Part shown: in pieces, positions 1-6,130 of the stretch
How positions within the stretch are numbered: the first letter of the stretch is position 1
How the letters are laid out: each line of letters begins with the position of its first letter
The notes under the pieces: model-generated
Seen by the model: the letters and a program-made list of their open reading frames with translations, nothing else
Told to the model about the DNA's origin: nothing
Database searches by the model: none
Origin: JBFYKJ01 sp041306005
GTDB lineage: Archaea > Altiarchaeota > Altiarchaeia > JAFGQM01
Direction: 5' to 3'
Length of the DNA stretch: 41,727 nt
Assembly (NCBI GenBank): GCA_041306005.1
Contig: JBFYKJ010000071.1
Location: forward strand, 1 to 41,727
Made by a program: the position numbers and the translations under genes

Positions 1-581
1 TCGGGCTTTTGCTGGTTGAGCGTTATGCCCGCGCAGTCGAACTCTCTCATCAGGATGTCTATCCGGTCAAGCGGGCGGTCGTCCATGGCCAAACAGAAGG
101 CCACTATGTCGCTGTTGCGCATCACGGTGAGGAACCTTTTTCCCATGCCCTTGTTCTCCGCCGCGCCGGCTATGAGCCCTGGCAAATCCACCAGCTGAAG
201 GCTCACATCGCCCAGTTCCAGCATCCCCGATTGGGCCTCTATCGTGGTGAAGGCGTAGCTTGCGACCTTGGCGTCGGCGTTCGTTATCGCGCTAAGAAGG
301 CTTGACTTCCCCGCGTTCGGGAAGCCCGCGAACACTATCTGGGCGGCGCCCTGCTTTTTGACGTTGATCTCTTTTGCGCCCCCGGCTCCCTTGGCTCTCT
401 TTTCTACGCCCTCGCGCAGCAGGGCTAGCTTCCTCTTGAGCATGCCCCTCTCGTGCTCCGTGCCCTTGTGCTTCGGGATGCTGGAGATATACTCTTCCAG
501 GTACTTTATCCTGTCGTTGTCGTTTGTGGCCGCTAAGTACCTCTTGTGGGCATCCATGGTCTTCGACGGCGCATTCGGCAT
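1..581 (-). CDS. DRG/Obg-like GTPase, 3' end outside window
   Basis: Partial gene; about 193 residues are visible and the reading frame is open to the window edge. It starts MPNAPSKTMDAHKRY at 581, preceded by a good ribosome-binding sequence (aaggggtgag). A charged helical N-terminus (residues 1-75) is followed by a G domain: P-loop GFPNAGKSS (G1), the FTT switch-I region, and VDLPGLIAGAAENKGMGKR (G3 DxPG plus switch II). This order matches archaeal/eukaryotic DRG GTPases, which are thought to act in ribosome-linked processes. The NKxD motif and the C-terminal TGS domain expected in DRG would lie outside the window. It is divergent from the winged-helix gene at 1130. Family call is firm; DRG versus another Obg-class member is less certain. 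Confidence 0.85.
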   Translation of the reverse strand, partial: MPNAPSKTMDAHKRYLAATNDNDRIKYLEEYISSIPKHKGTEHERGMLKRKLALLREGVEKRAKGAGGAKEINVKKQGAAQIVFAGFPNAGKSSLLSAITNADAKVASYAFTTIEAQSGMLELGDVSLQLVDLPGLIAGAAENKGMGKRFLTVMRNSDIVAFCLAMDDRPLDRIDILMREFDCAGITLNQQKP

Positions 582-618
582 CTTTTCTCACCCCTTGGCT
601 GTTTTGATATCCTGCACG

Positions 619-644
619 TGCGGCAGTTTTTTGCGGCAGTTAAA
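619..644. repeat. 13-bp tandem repeat upstream of GTPase gene
   Basis: Two adjacent copies of tgcggcagtt followed by T or A runs, period 13. It lies about 40-60 bases upstream of the GTPase start and could be part of its promoter. Confidence 0.55.
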
Positions 645-813
645 CTCGTATCACCCTATAGCTTTTGCCGTAACGCTCACGGCACTTTTGCTTAAACTTT
701 GCGGAAGTTTTTATTGCAACACCCTCTACAGTTTAAGCGGTATTTATTAACGCCCTCACCTTTAAATCCTCGGGTGGTTTGCGGCATTTGGATTTTGCAT
801 AAACGCCCCCCAA

Positions 814-889
814 CGGTTTGGCGTTTGCCGGCTGCCAAGGATGCGCGAGCTCTCACATTGGCTTTGGGGGGTTTGCGGAGCGTCTTGGA
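814..889 (+). repeat. Left arm of imperfect inverted repeat around winged-helix locus
   Basis: Contains cggtttggcg (814-823), ctctcacattggc (850-862) and gggggtttgcggagcgt (867-883). Reverse complements of the first two lie in the same order at 2756-2765 and 2733-2745, and a close relative of the third at about 2500-2520. The exact 13-mer plus the shared order argue against chance. Confidence 0.55.
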
Positions 890-1080
890 CTCACATGTTA
901 AAAATAAAATTTAACTAAACAAAATTTATCCATCGGGTATTAACAATAAAGTTTTATTTGTAGGATTTAACCAAAAGGATTTTAATAATAGCTTTTTATT
1001 TTTAGCTTTTGTTTAAACGCATCTTACTAAACTATTGCGTTTTTTACCATGCGTTAAATAATATTTATAGGATAAATAAG

Positions 1081-1090
1081 GTTTTTATAG
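1081..1090 (+). promoter_or_regulatory. TATA-like box for first winged-helix gene
   Basis: gtttttatag is centred about 45 bases before the ATG at 1130, leaving room for a short leader with the Shine-Dalgarno-like ggggtga at 1120-1126. A second candidate, atatttatag, lies at 1061-1070. Confidence 0.45.
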
Positions 1091-1129
1091 CCCCTCCCAT
1101 AACAATTAAGAACGACTTTGGGGTGAAGA

Positions 1130-1489
1130 ATGGATGACATGCTAAGTTTCTTTTTGCAGGACAAGCCGGCCAGGATCCTGCTTGAGATGACCAAGGACGA
1201 GCGGACATATCCCGCCGACGTTTCTAAGGCGCTTGCTGCGACTTATTCGCACATAGTGCGCGTAATACAAAAACTGGAGGAGTACGGCCTTGTCAGCAGC
1301 GAGAAAGAAGGGCGCACAAAGTACATAAAGCTCACCGAGCTCGGCCAGCAGGTGGCCCACCACCTCCAGGGCCTTGAGATGACTCTCAAGAACCTGCAGG
1401 AAGAGGCCAAGAAGAAGGGCAGGAAGGCAGAAAAACTGAAGACCGAGGACGAAGGCAAAGAGGAAAAGGATAAGCATGCCAGGAAGTGA
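1130..1489 (+). CDS. Winged-helix DNA-binding protein (MarR/ArsR-like)
   Basis: 119 residues. Residues about 10-85 form a winged helix-turn-helix: a helical start, then YPADVSKALAATYSHIVRVI (helix-turn-helix), then LVSSEKEGRTKYIKLT (wing) and LTELGQQVAHHL. The last 35 residues are a highly charged Lys/Glu helix, perhaps for dimerisation or contact with partners. The ATG at 1130 has ggggtga just upstream; a second ATG at 1139 is possible. It is probably a transcription regulator. It sits beside a second winged-helix gene and between palindromes that could be its operators. Ligand and target genes are unknown. Confidence 0.8.
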   Translation: MDDMLSFFLQDKPARILLEMTKDERTYPADVSKALAATYSHIVRVIQKLEEYGLVSSEKEGRTKYIKLTELGQQVAHHLQGLEMTLKNLQEEAKKKGRKAEKLKTEDEGKEEKDKHARK

Positions 1490-1565
1490 GGTTTAGCTTC
1501 CAACGGGCCTGTATCAAGGCACTTCGCCGATCATATTTTTGGGGGTTTTGAGGCGTTTTAAGGCC

Positions 1566-1592
1566 TATTAAAAGGCCTCAGTTTTCTGAGGC
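1566..1592 (+). promoter_or_regulatory. TATA-like box plus 18-bp palindrome (copy 1)
   Basis: tattaaaa at 1566-1573 is followed one base later by GCCTCAG-tttt-CTGAGGC (1575-1592). The dyad overlaps the place where initiation factors would bind, a common position for archaeal repressor operators. Confidence 0.55.
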
Positions 1593-1687
1593 AACCGGCC
1601 GCATAAACCGGCGGAAACGGGCATCCGTGCTCAAATCCCCTACAGATTAATATATATGCAGCTCATATCGGGGGTATCCGAGCACGC

Positions 1688-1714
1688 TATATAAAAGCCT
1701 CAGTTTACTGAGGC
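1688..1714 (+). promoter_or_regulatory. TATA box plus 18-bp palindrome (copy 2)
   Basis: tatataaaa at 1688-1696 directly abuts GCCTCAG-ttta-CTGAGGC (1697-1714), the same 7-bp arms as copy 1 with a one-base change in the spacer. It lies upstream of the second winged-helix gene, but about 170 bases from its ATG. Confidence 0.6.
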
Positions 1715-1786
1715 ATAGGCTTTAGGTAGCATTTTGAGATATATCTCGATTACCTCAAAAAGCGGAGGCATCTTAAATAACTCGTT

Positions 1787-1798
1787 TACCCCGGGGTA
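1787..1798. repeat. Perfect palindrome TACCCCGGGGTA, copy 1
   Basis: A 12-bp perfect dyad whose core recurs at 2642-2655, on the other side of the second winged-helix gene. Possible protein-binding site. Confidence 0.5.
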
Positions 1799-1882
1799 TT
1801 TGGCGAGCGTTTTTTGGGGCTTTTTTGGGCCCTTAAGGGCGCCCTTAAACCGGCACCTTACAGGGGGCTCAAACACTGCAAA

Positions 1883-2326
1883 ATGTTCGACTGGCACAAG
1901 GCCTACGAGGCCCAGGACCTGAAGGACGTAGCTACTCTATTCCTTGACAGCGGATTGAGGAGGGAAACTGGCGTCAAGATAGTAGAGATGCTTCTCAAGC
2001 ACCCGAATTCCCGCAGGGGCGCCATCGTCGAGGCGCTCGTGAAAGACGGTTATACCAAGGCAACGGTCGAGCGCACGCTGCAGGATCTTGAGACTATCGG
2101 GCTGATTTCAAGCGAAGGCAAATACCTCAAAACCGGCAGGTATCGGGTCAATTTCACGCGGTTTTCATCGGCTCTTAGCCGACTTTCTAGGACCGTAAAG
2201 AAGGTCGAACAGGCCCACGGTGGCGAGCAGTCGGCGCTTGGTAGTTCGGCCGATTTGGGCAATCCCGACGAGCAGGAAACAATGCCTCAAGAAAGTGAGG
2301 CAGATAGCGATTTGAATAAAGTTTGA
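1883..2326 (+). CDS. Winged-helix DNA-binding protein, second of pair
   Basis: 147 residues from the first ATG in frame (MFDWHKAYEAQD, 1883); the frame is open further upstream but only through non-ATG codons. Residues about 25-85 look like a winged helix: TGVKIVEMLLKHPNSRRGAI, a recognition helix around YTKATVERTLQDLETIGL, then a wing SSEGKYLKTGRYRVN. The C-terminal 45 residues are polar and probably disordered. A GCCTCA-N6-TGAGGC dyad (2284-2301), resembling the upstream palindromes, falls inside the last codons. Probably a transcription regulator, perhaps of its own locus. Start and function are inferred. Confidence 0.7.
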   Translation: MFDWHKAYEAQDLKDVATLFLDSGLRRETGVKIVEMLLKHPNSRRGAIVEALVKDGYTKATVERTLQDLETIGLISSEGKYLKTGRYRVNFTRFSSALSRLSRTVKKVEQAHGGEQSALGSSADLGNPDEQETMPQESEADSDLNKV

Positions 2327-2484
2327 TTTAAAATAACTTTTCTAAAAACTCTTATAATTAAAAATTTAATTGAAAAATCTTTTTTAAAGGATTTTAACTA
2401 AAAAACTCTTTATTTAAAATATTTTTAGATAGATGTTTTTAGGAATACTTATCTTTCCCGGTTTTTTGCCGGCATTACCCAGGC

Positions 2485-2524
2485 CTATGGGCGCGAGCCC
2501 CAAACGCTCGCAAAGCCCCCATAG
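2485..2524. ncRNA. Two-stem hairpin, possible small structured RNA or terminator
   Basis: Outer arms CTATGGG (2485-2491) and CCCATAG (2518-2524), inner arms GCGAG (2493-2497) and CTCGC (2507-2511), with a 9-base loop. It resembles no RNA family I recognise. It could end transcription from the winged-helix gene or from corA. Confidence 0.35.
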
Positions 2525-2569
2525 CGCCCATTTTGAAAGTTTTACATGCCTCAGGCTTCGGAGGCGGGA

Positions 2570-2601
2570 AAACCCGTCTAATGCGCTATAAACCCGTCTA
2601 A
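2570..2601. repeat. Period-20 direct repeat
   Basis: aaacccgtctaa occurs at 2570-2581 and 2590-2601, with related bases between the copies. Confidence 0.55.
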
Positions 2602-2641
2602 ACGCGATCATGCTAGTGTAAGGCTAAAAACCGCACTCAAA

Positions 2642-2655
2642 ATACCCCGGGGTAT
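2642..2655. repeat. Perfect palindrome ATACCCCGGGGTAT, copy 2
   Basis: A 14-bp perfect dyad sharing its central 12 bp with the site at 1787-1798. Confidence 0.5.
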
Positions 2656-2732
2656 GCGCGCGAAATAGGCCTTAAACGAAAACATGCAACGGTAGGCCCA
2701 ACCGGGGTTTGGCAAGCTGTAGCGTAAACACC

Positions 2733-2765
2733 GCCAATGTGAGAGTTCGAGCGCGCGCCAAACCG
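2733..2765 (-). repeat. Right arm of imperfect inverted repeat around winged-helix locus
   Basis: gccaatgtgagag (2733-2745) and cgccaaaccg (2756-2765) are exact reverse complements of 850-862 and 814-823, in matching order. Confidence 0.55.
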
Positions 2766-2829
2766 GCGACTTGAAACCTATGAACAAGGACTGATAACCC
2801 GGGCTGAAGACAGCCACGCATCGCCCAGC

Positions 2830-3798
2830 TTATACCCACCCCTTCCTGTGGAAGTAGTAGAGCATTCCCCCGCCGACTATCAGCATGAGGAGGAGTATCA
2901 TCGGGTAGCCGTACTCCCAGTATATCTCGGGCAGGTAGTGGAAGTTCATCCCATAGACGCCGGCGATAAAGGTCAGGGGCATGAATATCGTGGCTATGAC
3001 CGTAAGGACCTTCATGACCTCGTTGAGGGAATTCGACACCGCCGAGAGATACGTCTCGAACGTGTTGCTCAAAAGGTCCCTGTAGCTCTCTATGAGATCG
3101 ATAAGGACCACGACGTGGTCGTAGACGTCCCTGAAGTATAACCTGTTCCGTTCGGAGATGTTAGGCAGGTCTTCCTTGGACAGCGAGACGAACACGTCCC
3201 TTGAGGGCCACATGGCCTTCCTCAATGCCAAAAGATCCCTCTTGACCTTCGAGAGCTTGCGGATTATGGGCTTTTTCGTAGGATCCTCGAGGATCTCCCT
3301 TTCTACCGCCTCTATCCTAGCCTCCAGGCTGGCGAGTATTGGGAAGTACGAATCGACAATCAAGTCCAATATCTTATAAGCTATGAAGTCCGGCGTCCAA
3401 TGCTTCACGTTAGTCTCGGCCCGCATGCGGGATATGAGGGCCTCCACCTCCAATAGCTTCCTGTTGCAGACGGTGACAAGGTAATTCGGGCCTATGAATA
3501 TGGCTATCTGGTTTATGACTACGGTGGATGCGGTAACCCCGATATCGGGGTTCTTCATGACGACCAGCAGGTAGTCGCCGTAGGACTCGAGCTTCGACCT
3601 CTGCATCACGCCGACGCATTCCTCAAGCGCCAGCTGGTGGAAGTTGAAGGTTTTTTTAATGCCCTCGAGCTCCTTCTCGGCCCGGGCGACTAGGTTTATC
3701 CAGACGGGCCCGTCGCCGAGCTTGACATTGTCAAGGCTGGCAATTTCCTCGTATTTTACGGCGTCTGCGCCGAAGCGGAGTATTTGGTATGCGGGCAT
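2830..3798 (-). CDS. corA: CorA-family magnesium/cobalt transporter
   Basis: 322 residues, typical length. A long soluble N-terminal alpha/beta and helical domain (residues 1-255) ends in two C-terminal membrane helices. The first is followed by the family signature GMN (residues 283-285, in VYGMNFHY), and the second ends YFHRKGWV with the usual basic tail. CorA proteins form pentameric channels for Mg2+ in the cell membrane. It starts at ATG 3798, only 44 bp from the divergent nadE start, so the two promoters share a short AT-rich gap (aaataaaaacgcgttaaata). Confidence 0.95.
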   Translation of the reverse strand: MPAYQILRFGADAVKYEEIASLDNVKLGDGPVWINLVARAEKELEGIKKTFNFHQLALEECVGVMQRSKLESYGDYLLVVMKNPDIGVTASTVVINQIAIFIGPNYLVTVCNRKLLEVEALISRMRAETNVKHWTPDFIAYKILDLIVDSYFPILASLEARIEAVEREILEDPTKKPIIRKLSKVKRDLLALRKAMWPSRDVFVSLSKEDLPNISERNRLYFRDVYDHVVVLIDLIESYRDLLSNTFETYLSAVSNSLNEVMKVLTVIATIFMPLTFIAGVYGMNFHYLPEIYWEYGYPMILLLMLIVGGGMLYYFHRKGWV

Positions 3799-3842
3799 CG
3801 GCGAATACTATGAGTTTTCAAATAAAAACGCGTTAAATATGC

Positions 3843-4580
3843 GTGGATTTCCTTTCCGCCGAAAAAAAGATAGAGGCGTTCATCTCCGAGAAGGTGAAAA
3901 AGGCCGGCGCCCGGGGCGTCGTCCTCGGCCTTAGCGGGGGCATAGACTCGGCAGTCGTAGCCGCGCTTGCCGCCAAGGCAGTCGGGCCGGACCGCGTTCT
4001 CGCGCTGATAATCCCCTCGCCCACTAATTCACCCCACGACATGCAGGATGCAAAGGACTTTGCCATAAAGCTTGGCATCCACTACAAGCTCCTGCCGATG
4101 AGGCCGATACTAGACGCCTTCATGGGCCAGCTCGACCGCGACGAGAAGGCCGTGGGCAACCTCATGGCCCGCATACGGATGAGCCTTCTTTATTACCACG
4201 CAAATCGCCTGAATTACATCGTCGCGGGGACTGGGAACAAGACGGAGCTGTCGATAGGCTACTTCACGAAATATGGCGACGGCGGCTCGGACATATTGCC
4301 GATAGGCGACCTGTTCAAGCGCGACGTTCGGGACCTTGCGCGCGGCATGGAAATCCCAAAGAGGATAATCGACAAGCCGCCGACCGCCGGCCTCTGGCCC
4401 GGGCAGACCGACGAGGGCGAGATAGGGCTTACTTATAGGGAGCTTGACAATATACTCTCAGGCGATATTGCCGCCGCCGGCAAGGCGCCGAGCGCGGCTG
4501 AGCTGAAGGTCCGCAAGATGATGAATGCGTCGGAGCACAAGAGAAAGCTTCCCGAGGTGTGCAAGATAACCGATCCATAA
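3843..4580 (+). CDS. nadE: NH3-dependent NAD+ synthetase
   Basis: 245 residues, the size of ammonia-dependent NadE without a glutaminase domain. It converts nicotinic acid adenine dinucleotide to NAD+ with ATP. The PP-loop SGGIDS is at residues 31-36. Other family motifs are GTGNKTELSIGYFTKYGDGG (ATP/substrate loop) and KPPTAGLWPGQTDEGEIG. The start is GTG at 3843; an AT-rich box about 20-28 bases upstream suggests a leaderless message. The last eight codons, stop included, are duplicated in tandem right after the gene. Confidence 0.96.
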   Translation: MDFLSAEKKIEAFISEKVKKAGARGVVLGLSGGIDSAVVAALAAKAVGPDRVLALIIPSPTNSPHDMQDAKDFAIKLGIHYKLLPMRPILDAFMGQLDRDEKAVGNLMARIRMSLLYYHANRLNYIVAGTGNKTELSIGYFTKYGDGGSDILPIGDLFKRDVRDLARGMEIPKRIIDKPPTAGLWPGQTDEGEIGLTYRELDNILSGDIAAAGKAPSAAELKVRKMMNASEHKRKLPEVCKITDP

Positions 4581-4605
4581 GGTGTGCAAGATAACCGATC
4601 CATAA
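4556..4605 (+). repeat. Perfect 25-bp tandem duplication across nadE stop
   Basis: The 25 bases 4556-4580, ending in the nadE TAA, are repeated exactly at 4581-4605. A partial echo (atccataa) follows at 4611-4618. This looks like slippage duplication of a gene end. Confidence 0.95.
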
Positions 4606-4614
4606 ACAATAATC

Positions 4615-4624
4615 CATAAAATAT
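4615..4624 (+). promoter_or_regulatory. TATA-like box for riboflavin kinase
   Basis: cataaaatat is centred about 26 bases before ATG 4646, a spacing consistent with a leaderless transcript. It lies just after the duplicated nadE tail. Confidence 0.55.
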
Positions 4625-4645
4625 GCAGAATCCCGGTCGATAACG

Positions 4646-4984
4646 ATGAAAGCGCAAGTGGTGAAAGGCAAGGGCGAAGGGGCCAAGTACATAGAGGTCT
4701 ACAGCGACAAGATAGCGAAGCTCATAGGGTTTCGCCCCTTCATGGGCACGATAAATTTGAAAGTCCCCGGCATACCCCCGCTTGACACTACGGAGATCCC
4801 TGCGTTCGGCAAATTCGGCGCGGTGAGGATAGCGCCGTGCGCCGTCAACTACGAGCGGGCATATGCGGTCTTTCCCGTAAAGGGCGGCTACAAGGAGCAG
4901 GGCATAGTCGAGGTCATCGCCGAGAAGAACCTGAAAGCGGCGCTCGGCCTGAAGAACGGGGACTTCGTGGATTTGCAGTTCTAG
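4646..4984 (+). CDS. ribK: CTP-dependent riboflavin kinase (archaeal RibK)
   Basis: 112 residues forming the small beta-barrel of the archaeal riboflavin kinase family (formerly DUF120), which makes FMN from riboflavin using CTP. Visible signatures are VKGKGEGAKYI near the start (nucleotide loop), FRPFMGTINLKV in the middle and the RIAPC/ERAYAVFP strands. Many archaeal relatives carry an N-terminal winged-helix domain; this one is the kinase core alone. It stands between nadE and the GMP synthase subunit, all cofactor or nucleotide genes. Its 3' end is a 23-bp periodic repeat. Confidence 0.9.
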   Translation: MKAQVVKGKGEGAKYIEVYSDKIAKLIGFRPFMGTINLKVPGIPPLDTTEIPAFGKFGAVRIAPCAVNYERAYAVFPVKGGYKEQGIVEVIAEKNLKAALGLKNGDFVDLQF

Positions 4985-5034
4985 GCTTGATAGGCCCGCA
5001 GTTCTAGGCTTTGCTTACTTGCATTTCTACGTCG
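4975..5034 (+). repeat. 23-bp periodic repeat across riboflavin kinase stop
   Basis: gcagttctaggctt occurs at 4975-4988 (containing the TAG stop) and again at 4998-5011. A degenerate third copy, gcatttctacg, begins at 5021, again 23 bases on. Confidence 0.8.
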
Positions 5035-5078
5035 GGCTTCTTGGCCCGCCCGGTTTTAAGATTAAACCCAGTTTCCGC

Positions 5079-5088
5079 ATATTTTAAG
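5079..5088 (+). promoter_or_regulatory. TATA-like box for GMP synthase subunit B
   Basis: catattttaa is centred about 26 bases before the GTG start at 5109. Confidence 0.6.
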
Positions 5089-5108
5089 CGGCTAACAGCA
5101 AAACTTCC

Positions 5109-6026
5109 GTGGAAGACTTCATAGATTCGGCTGTCAAGAAGATCAAGGCCCAAATCGGGGACGGCCACGCTGTCATAGGCCTCTCCGGCGGGGTTGACTC
5201 AAGCGTCGCGACGATGCTTGTCGCGAAGGCCATAGGGAAGAACCTGACTGCGGTCTTTGTGGACACGGGCTTCATGAGGAAAGGCGAACCCGGGCTCGTC
5301 GATAAGGCCTTCAAGGGCAAGTACGGCCTCGACTTCAAGATAATAGAGGCGCAGGGCGAGTTCATGAAGGCGCTGAAGGGCGTTGCCGACCCGGAGGAGA
5401 AGCGCAGGATAATAGGCCACAAGTTCATAGAGGTCTTCGAGCGGGAAGCTAAAAAGACGAAATCCAAGTTCCTGGTCCAGGGGACGATAGCCCCGGACTG
5501 GATAGAGACGGGCGGGAAGATAAAGAGCCACCACAACGTCACGCTTCCGCAGGGAATGGTGCTCGAGCTCGTCGAGCCGCTTCGCGACTTGTACAAGGAC
5601 GAGGTGAGGGAAATCGCCCGCAAGCTGGGCCTCCCGCCGCAGATAACCGAGCGTATGCCCTTCCCGGGGCCTGGCTTGGCTGTAAGGGTCCTCGGCGAGA
5701 TAACCCCCGAGCGGCTGGACGCAGTCCGGGAGGCCGATGCCATAGTCCTCGAGGAGATAGAGAAGTCGGGGATGAAGCCCTGGCAGGCGCTTGCAGCAAT
5801 ACTGCCCGGGCGGGCAACAGGCGTCAAGGGCGACTCCCGCGAGTACGGGTACATGATAGCCATAAGGACCGTGGAGTCGCTCGACGCGATGACCGCGACT
5901 TCGATGCACATATATTGGGACGTGCTGCAGAGGATATCAAACCGGATAACGTCCGAGGTGAAGGGCGTGACCCGGGTCCTGTACGACCTGACCAACAAGC
6001 CCCCGGCGACGATAGAGTTTGAGTAG
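5109..6026 (+). CDS. guaAB: GMP synthase, PP-ATPase subunit B
   Basis: 305 residues. This is the ATP-pyrophosphatase and dimerisation half of GMP synthase, made as a separate chain in many archaea. It aminates XMP using ammonia from a partner glutamine amidotransferase. PP-loop SGGVDSS at residues 26-32; FVDTGFMRKGE; MPFPGPGLAVRVLGEIT; and the C-terminal dimer domain ending NKPPATIEFE, the usual family terminus. It starts at GTG 5109 behind a TATA-like box. The glutaminase subunit is not in the window. Confidence 0.96.
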   Translation: MEDFIDSAVKKIKAQIGDGHAVIGLSGGVDSSVATMLVAKAIGKNLTAVFVDTGFMRKGEPGLVDKAFKGKYGLDFKIIEAQGEFMKALKGVADPEEKRRIIGHKFIEVFEREAKKTKSKFLVQGTIAPDWIETGGKIKSHHNVTLPQGMVLELVEPLRDLYKDEVREIARKLGLPPQITERMPFPGPGLAVRVLGEITPERLDAVREADAIVLEEIEKSGMKPWQALAAILPGRATGVKGDSREYGYMIAIRTVESLDAMTATSMHIYWDVLQRISNRITSEVKGVTRVLYDLTNKPPATIEFE

Positions 6027-6100
6027 CCGGCCGTCGATAGCCTGTCAGGCGCCAAATGCCTTCTTGCCCCCTCACAGCTTTTTAAGGCTCTTTTGCCCCA

Positions 6101-6108
6101 TTTTATAC
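6101..6108 (+). promoter_or_regulatory. TATA-like box for nucleotidyltransferase
   Basis: ttttatac is centred about 26 bases before ATG 6131. Confidence 0.55.
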
Positions 6109-6130
6109 CCCTCCCCTTCTAATCTCCACG

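Larger units (their letters stand above)
582..1129. other. Non-coding divergent regulatory region
   Basis: A 548-bp gap with no credible gene; the short ORFs here lack start signals and family features. The half near the GTPase holds a 13-bp tandem repeat (tgcggcagtt at 619 and 632) and a hairpin with arms AAACGCC 801-807 and GGCGTTT 820-826. Bases 814-889 match, in inverted orientation, the far side of the winged-helix locus. From about 888 to 1110 the sequence becomes strongly AT-rich, with TATA-like stretches near 1061-1070 and 1081-1090, and the half-sites AACGCA 1016, TGCGTT 1036 and TGCGTT 1050. Confidence 0.6.
1490..1882. other. Structured non-coding region between two winged-helix genes
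   Basis: 393 bp without a convincing gene. It holds two 18-bp palindromes (1575-1592 and 1697-1714), each next to a TATA-like box, and a third strong TATA stretch at about 1650-1660. That stretch is enclosed by the inverted heptamers CGTGCTC (1626-1632) and GAGCACG (1680-1686). A 12-bp perfect palindrome sits at 1787-1798, and a GGGCCCTTAAGGGCGCCC-type symmetric patch around 1828-1847. The density of dyads fits a multi-operator promoter or a small structured RNA. Confidence 0.55.
2327..2829. other. Non-coding region downstream of winged-helix pair
   Basis: 503 bp with no credible gene. 2327-2450 is strongly AT-rich and shares the 12-mer aaaggattttaa (2386-2397) with the left AT-rich block (974-985). 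Then follow a 40-base two-stem hairpin (2485-2524), a relative of the GCCTCAG dyad (2548-2565), a period-20 direct repeat (2570-2601), the perfect dyad ATACCCCGGGGTAT (2642-2655) and the right arm of the flanking inverted repeat (2733-2765). The corA gene ends at 2830, facing this region. Confidence 0.55.

Noticed and set aside
1700..1897. 65-residue minus-strand frame between the winged-helix genes
   Set aside because: No ribosome-binding sequence or family pattern, and it overlaps the palindrome and the start of the second winged-helix gene.
2733..2765. tRNA-like T-loop word agttcgag
   Set aside because: The flanking bases cannot form the T stem and no acceptor or anticodon arm is present.
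814..2765. Intact transposon or integrated element
   Set aside because: No transposase, integrase or target-site duplication is visible; only imperfect inverted arms are seen.
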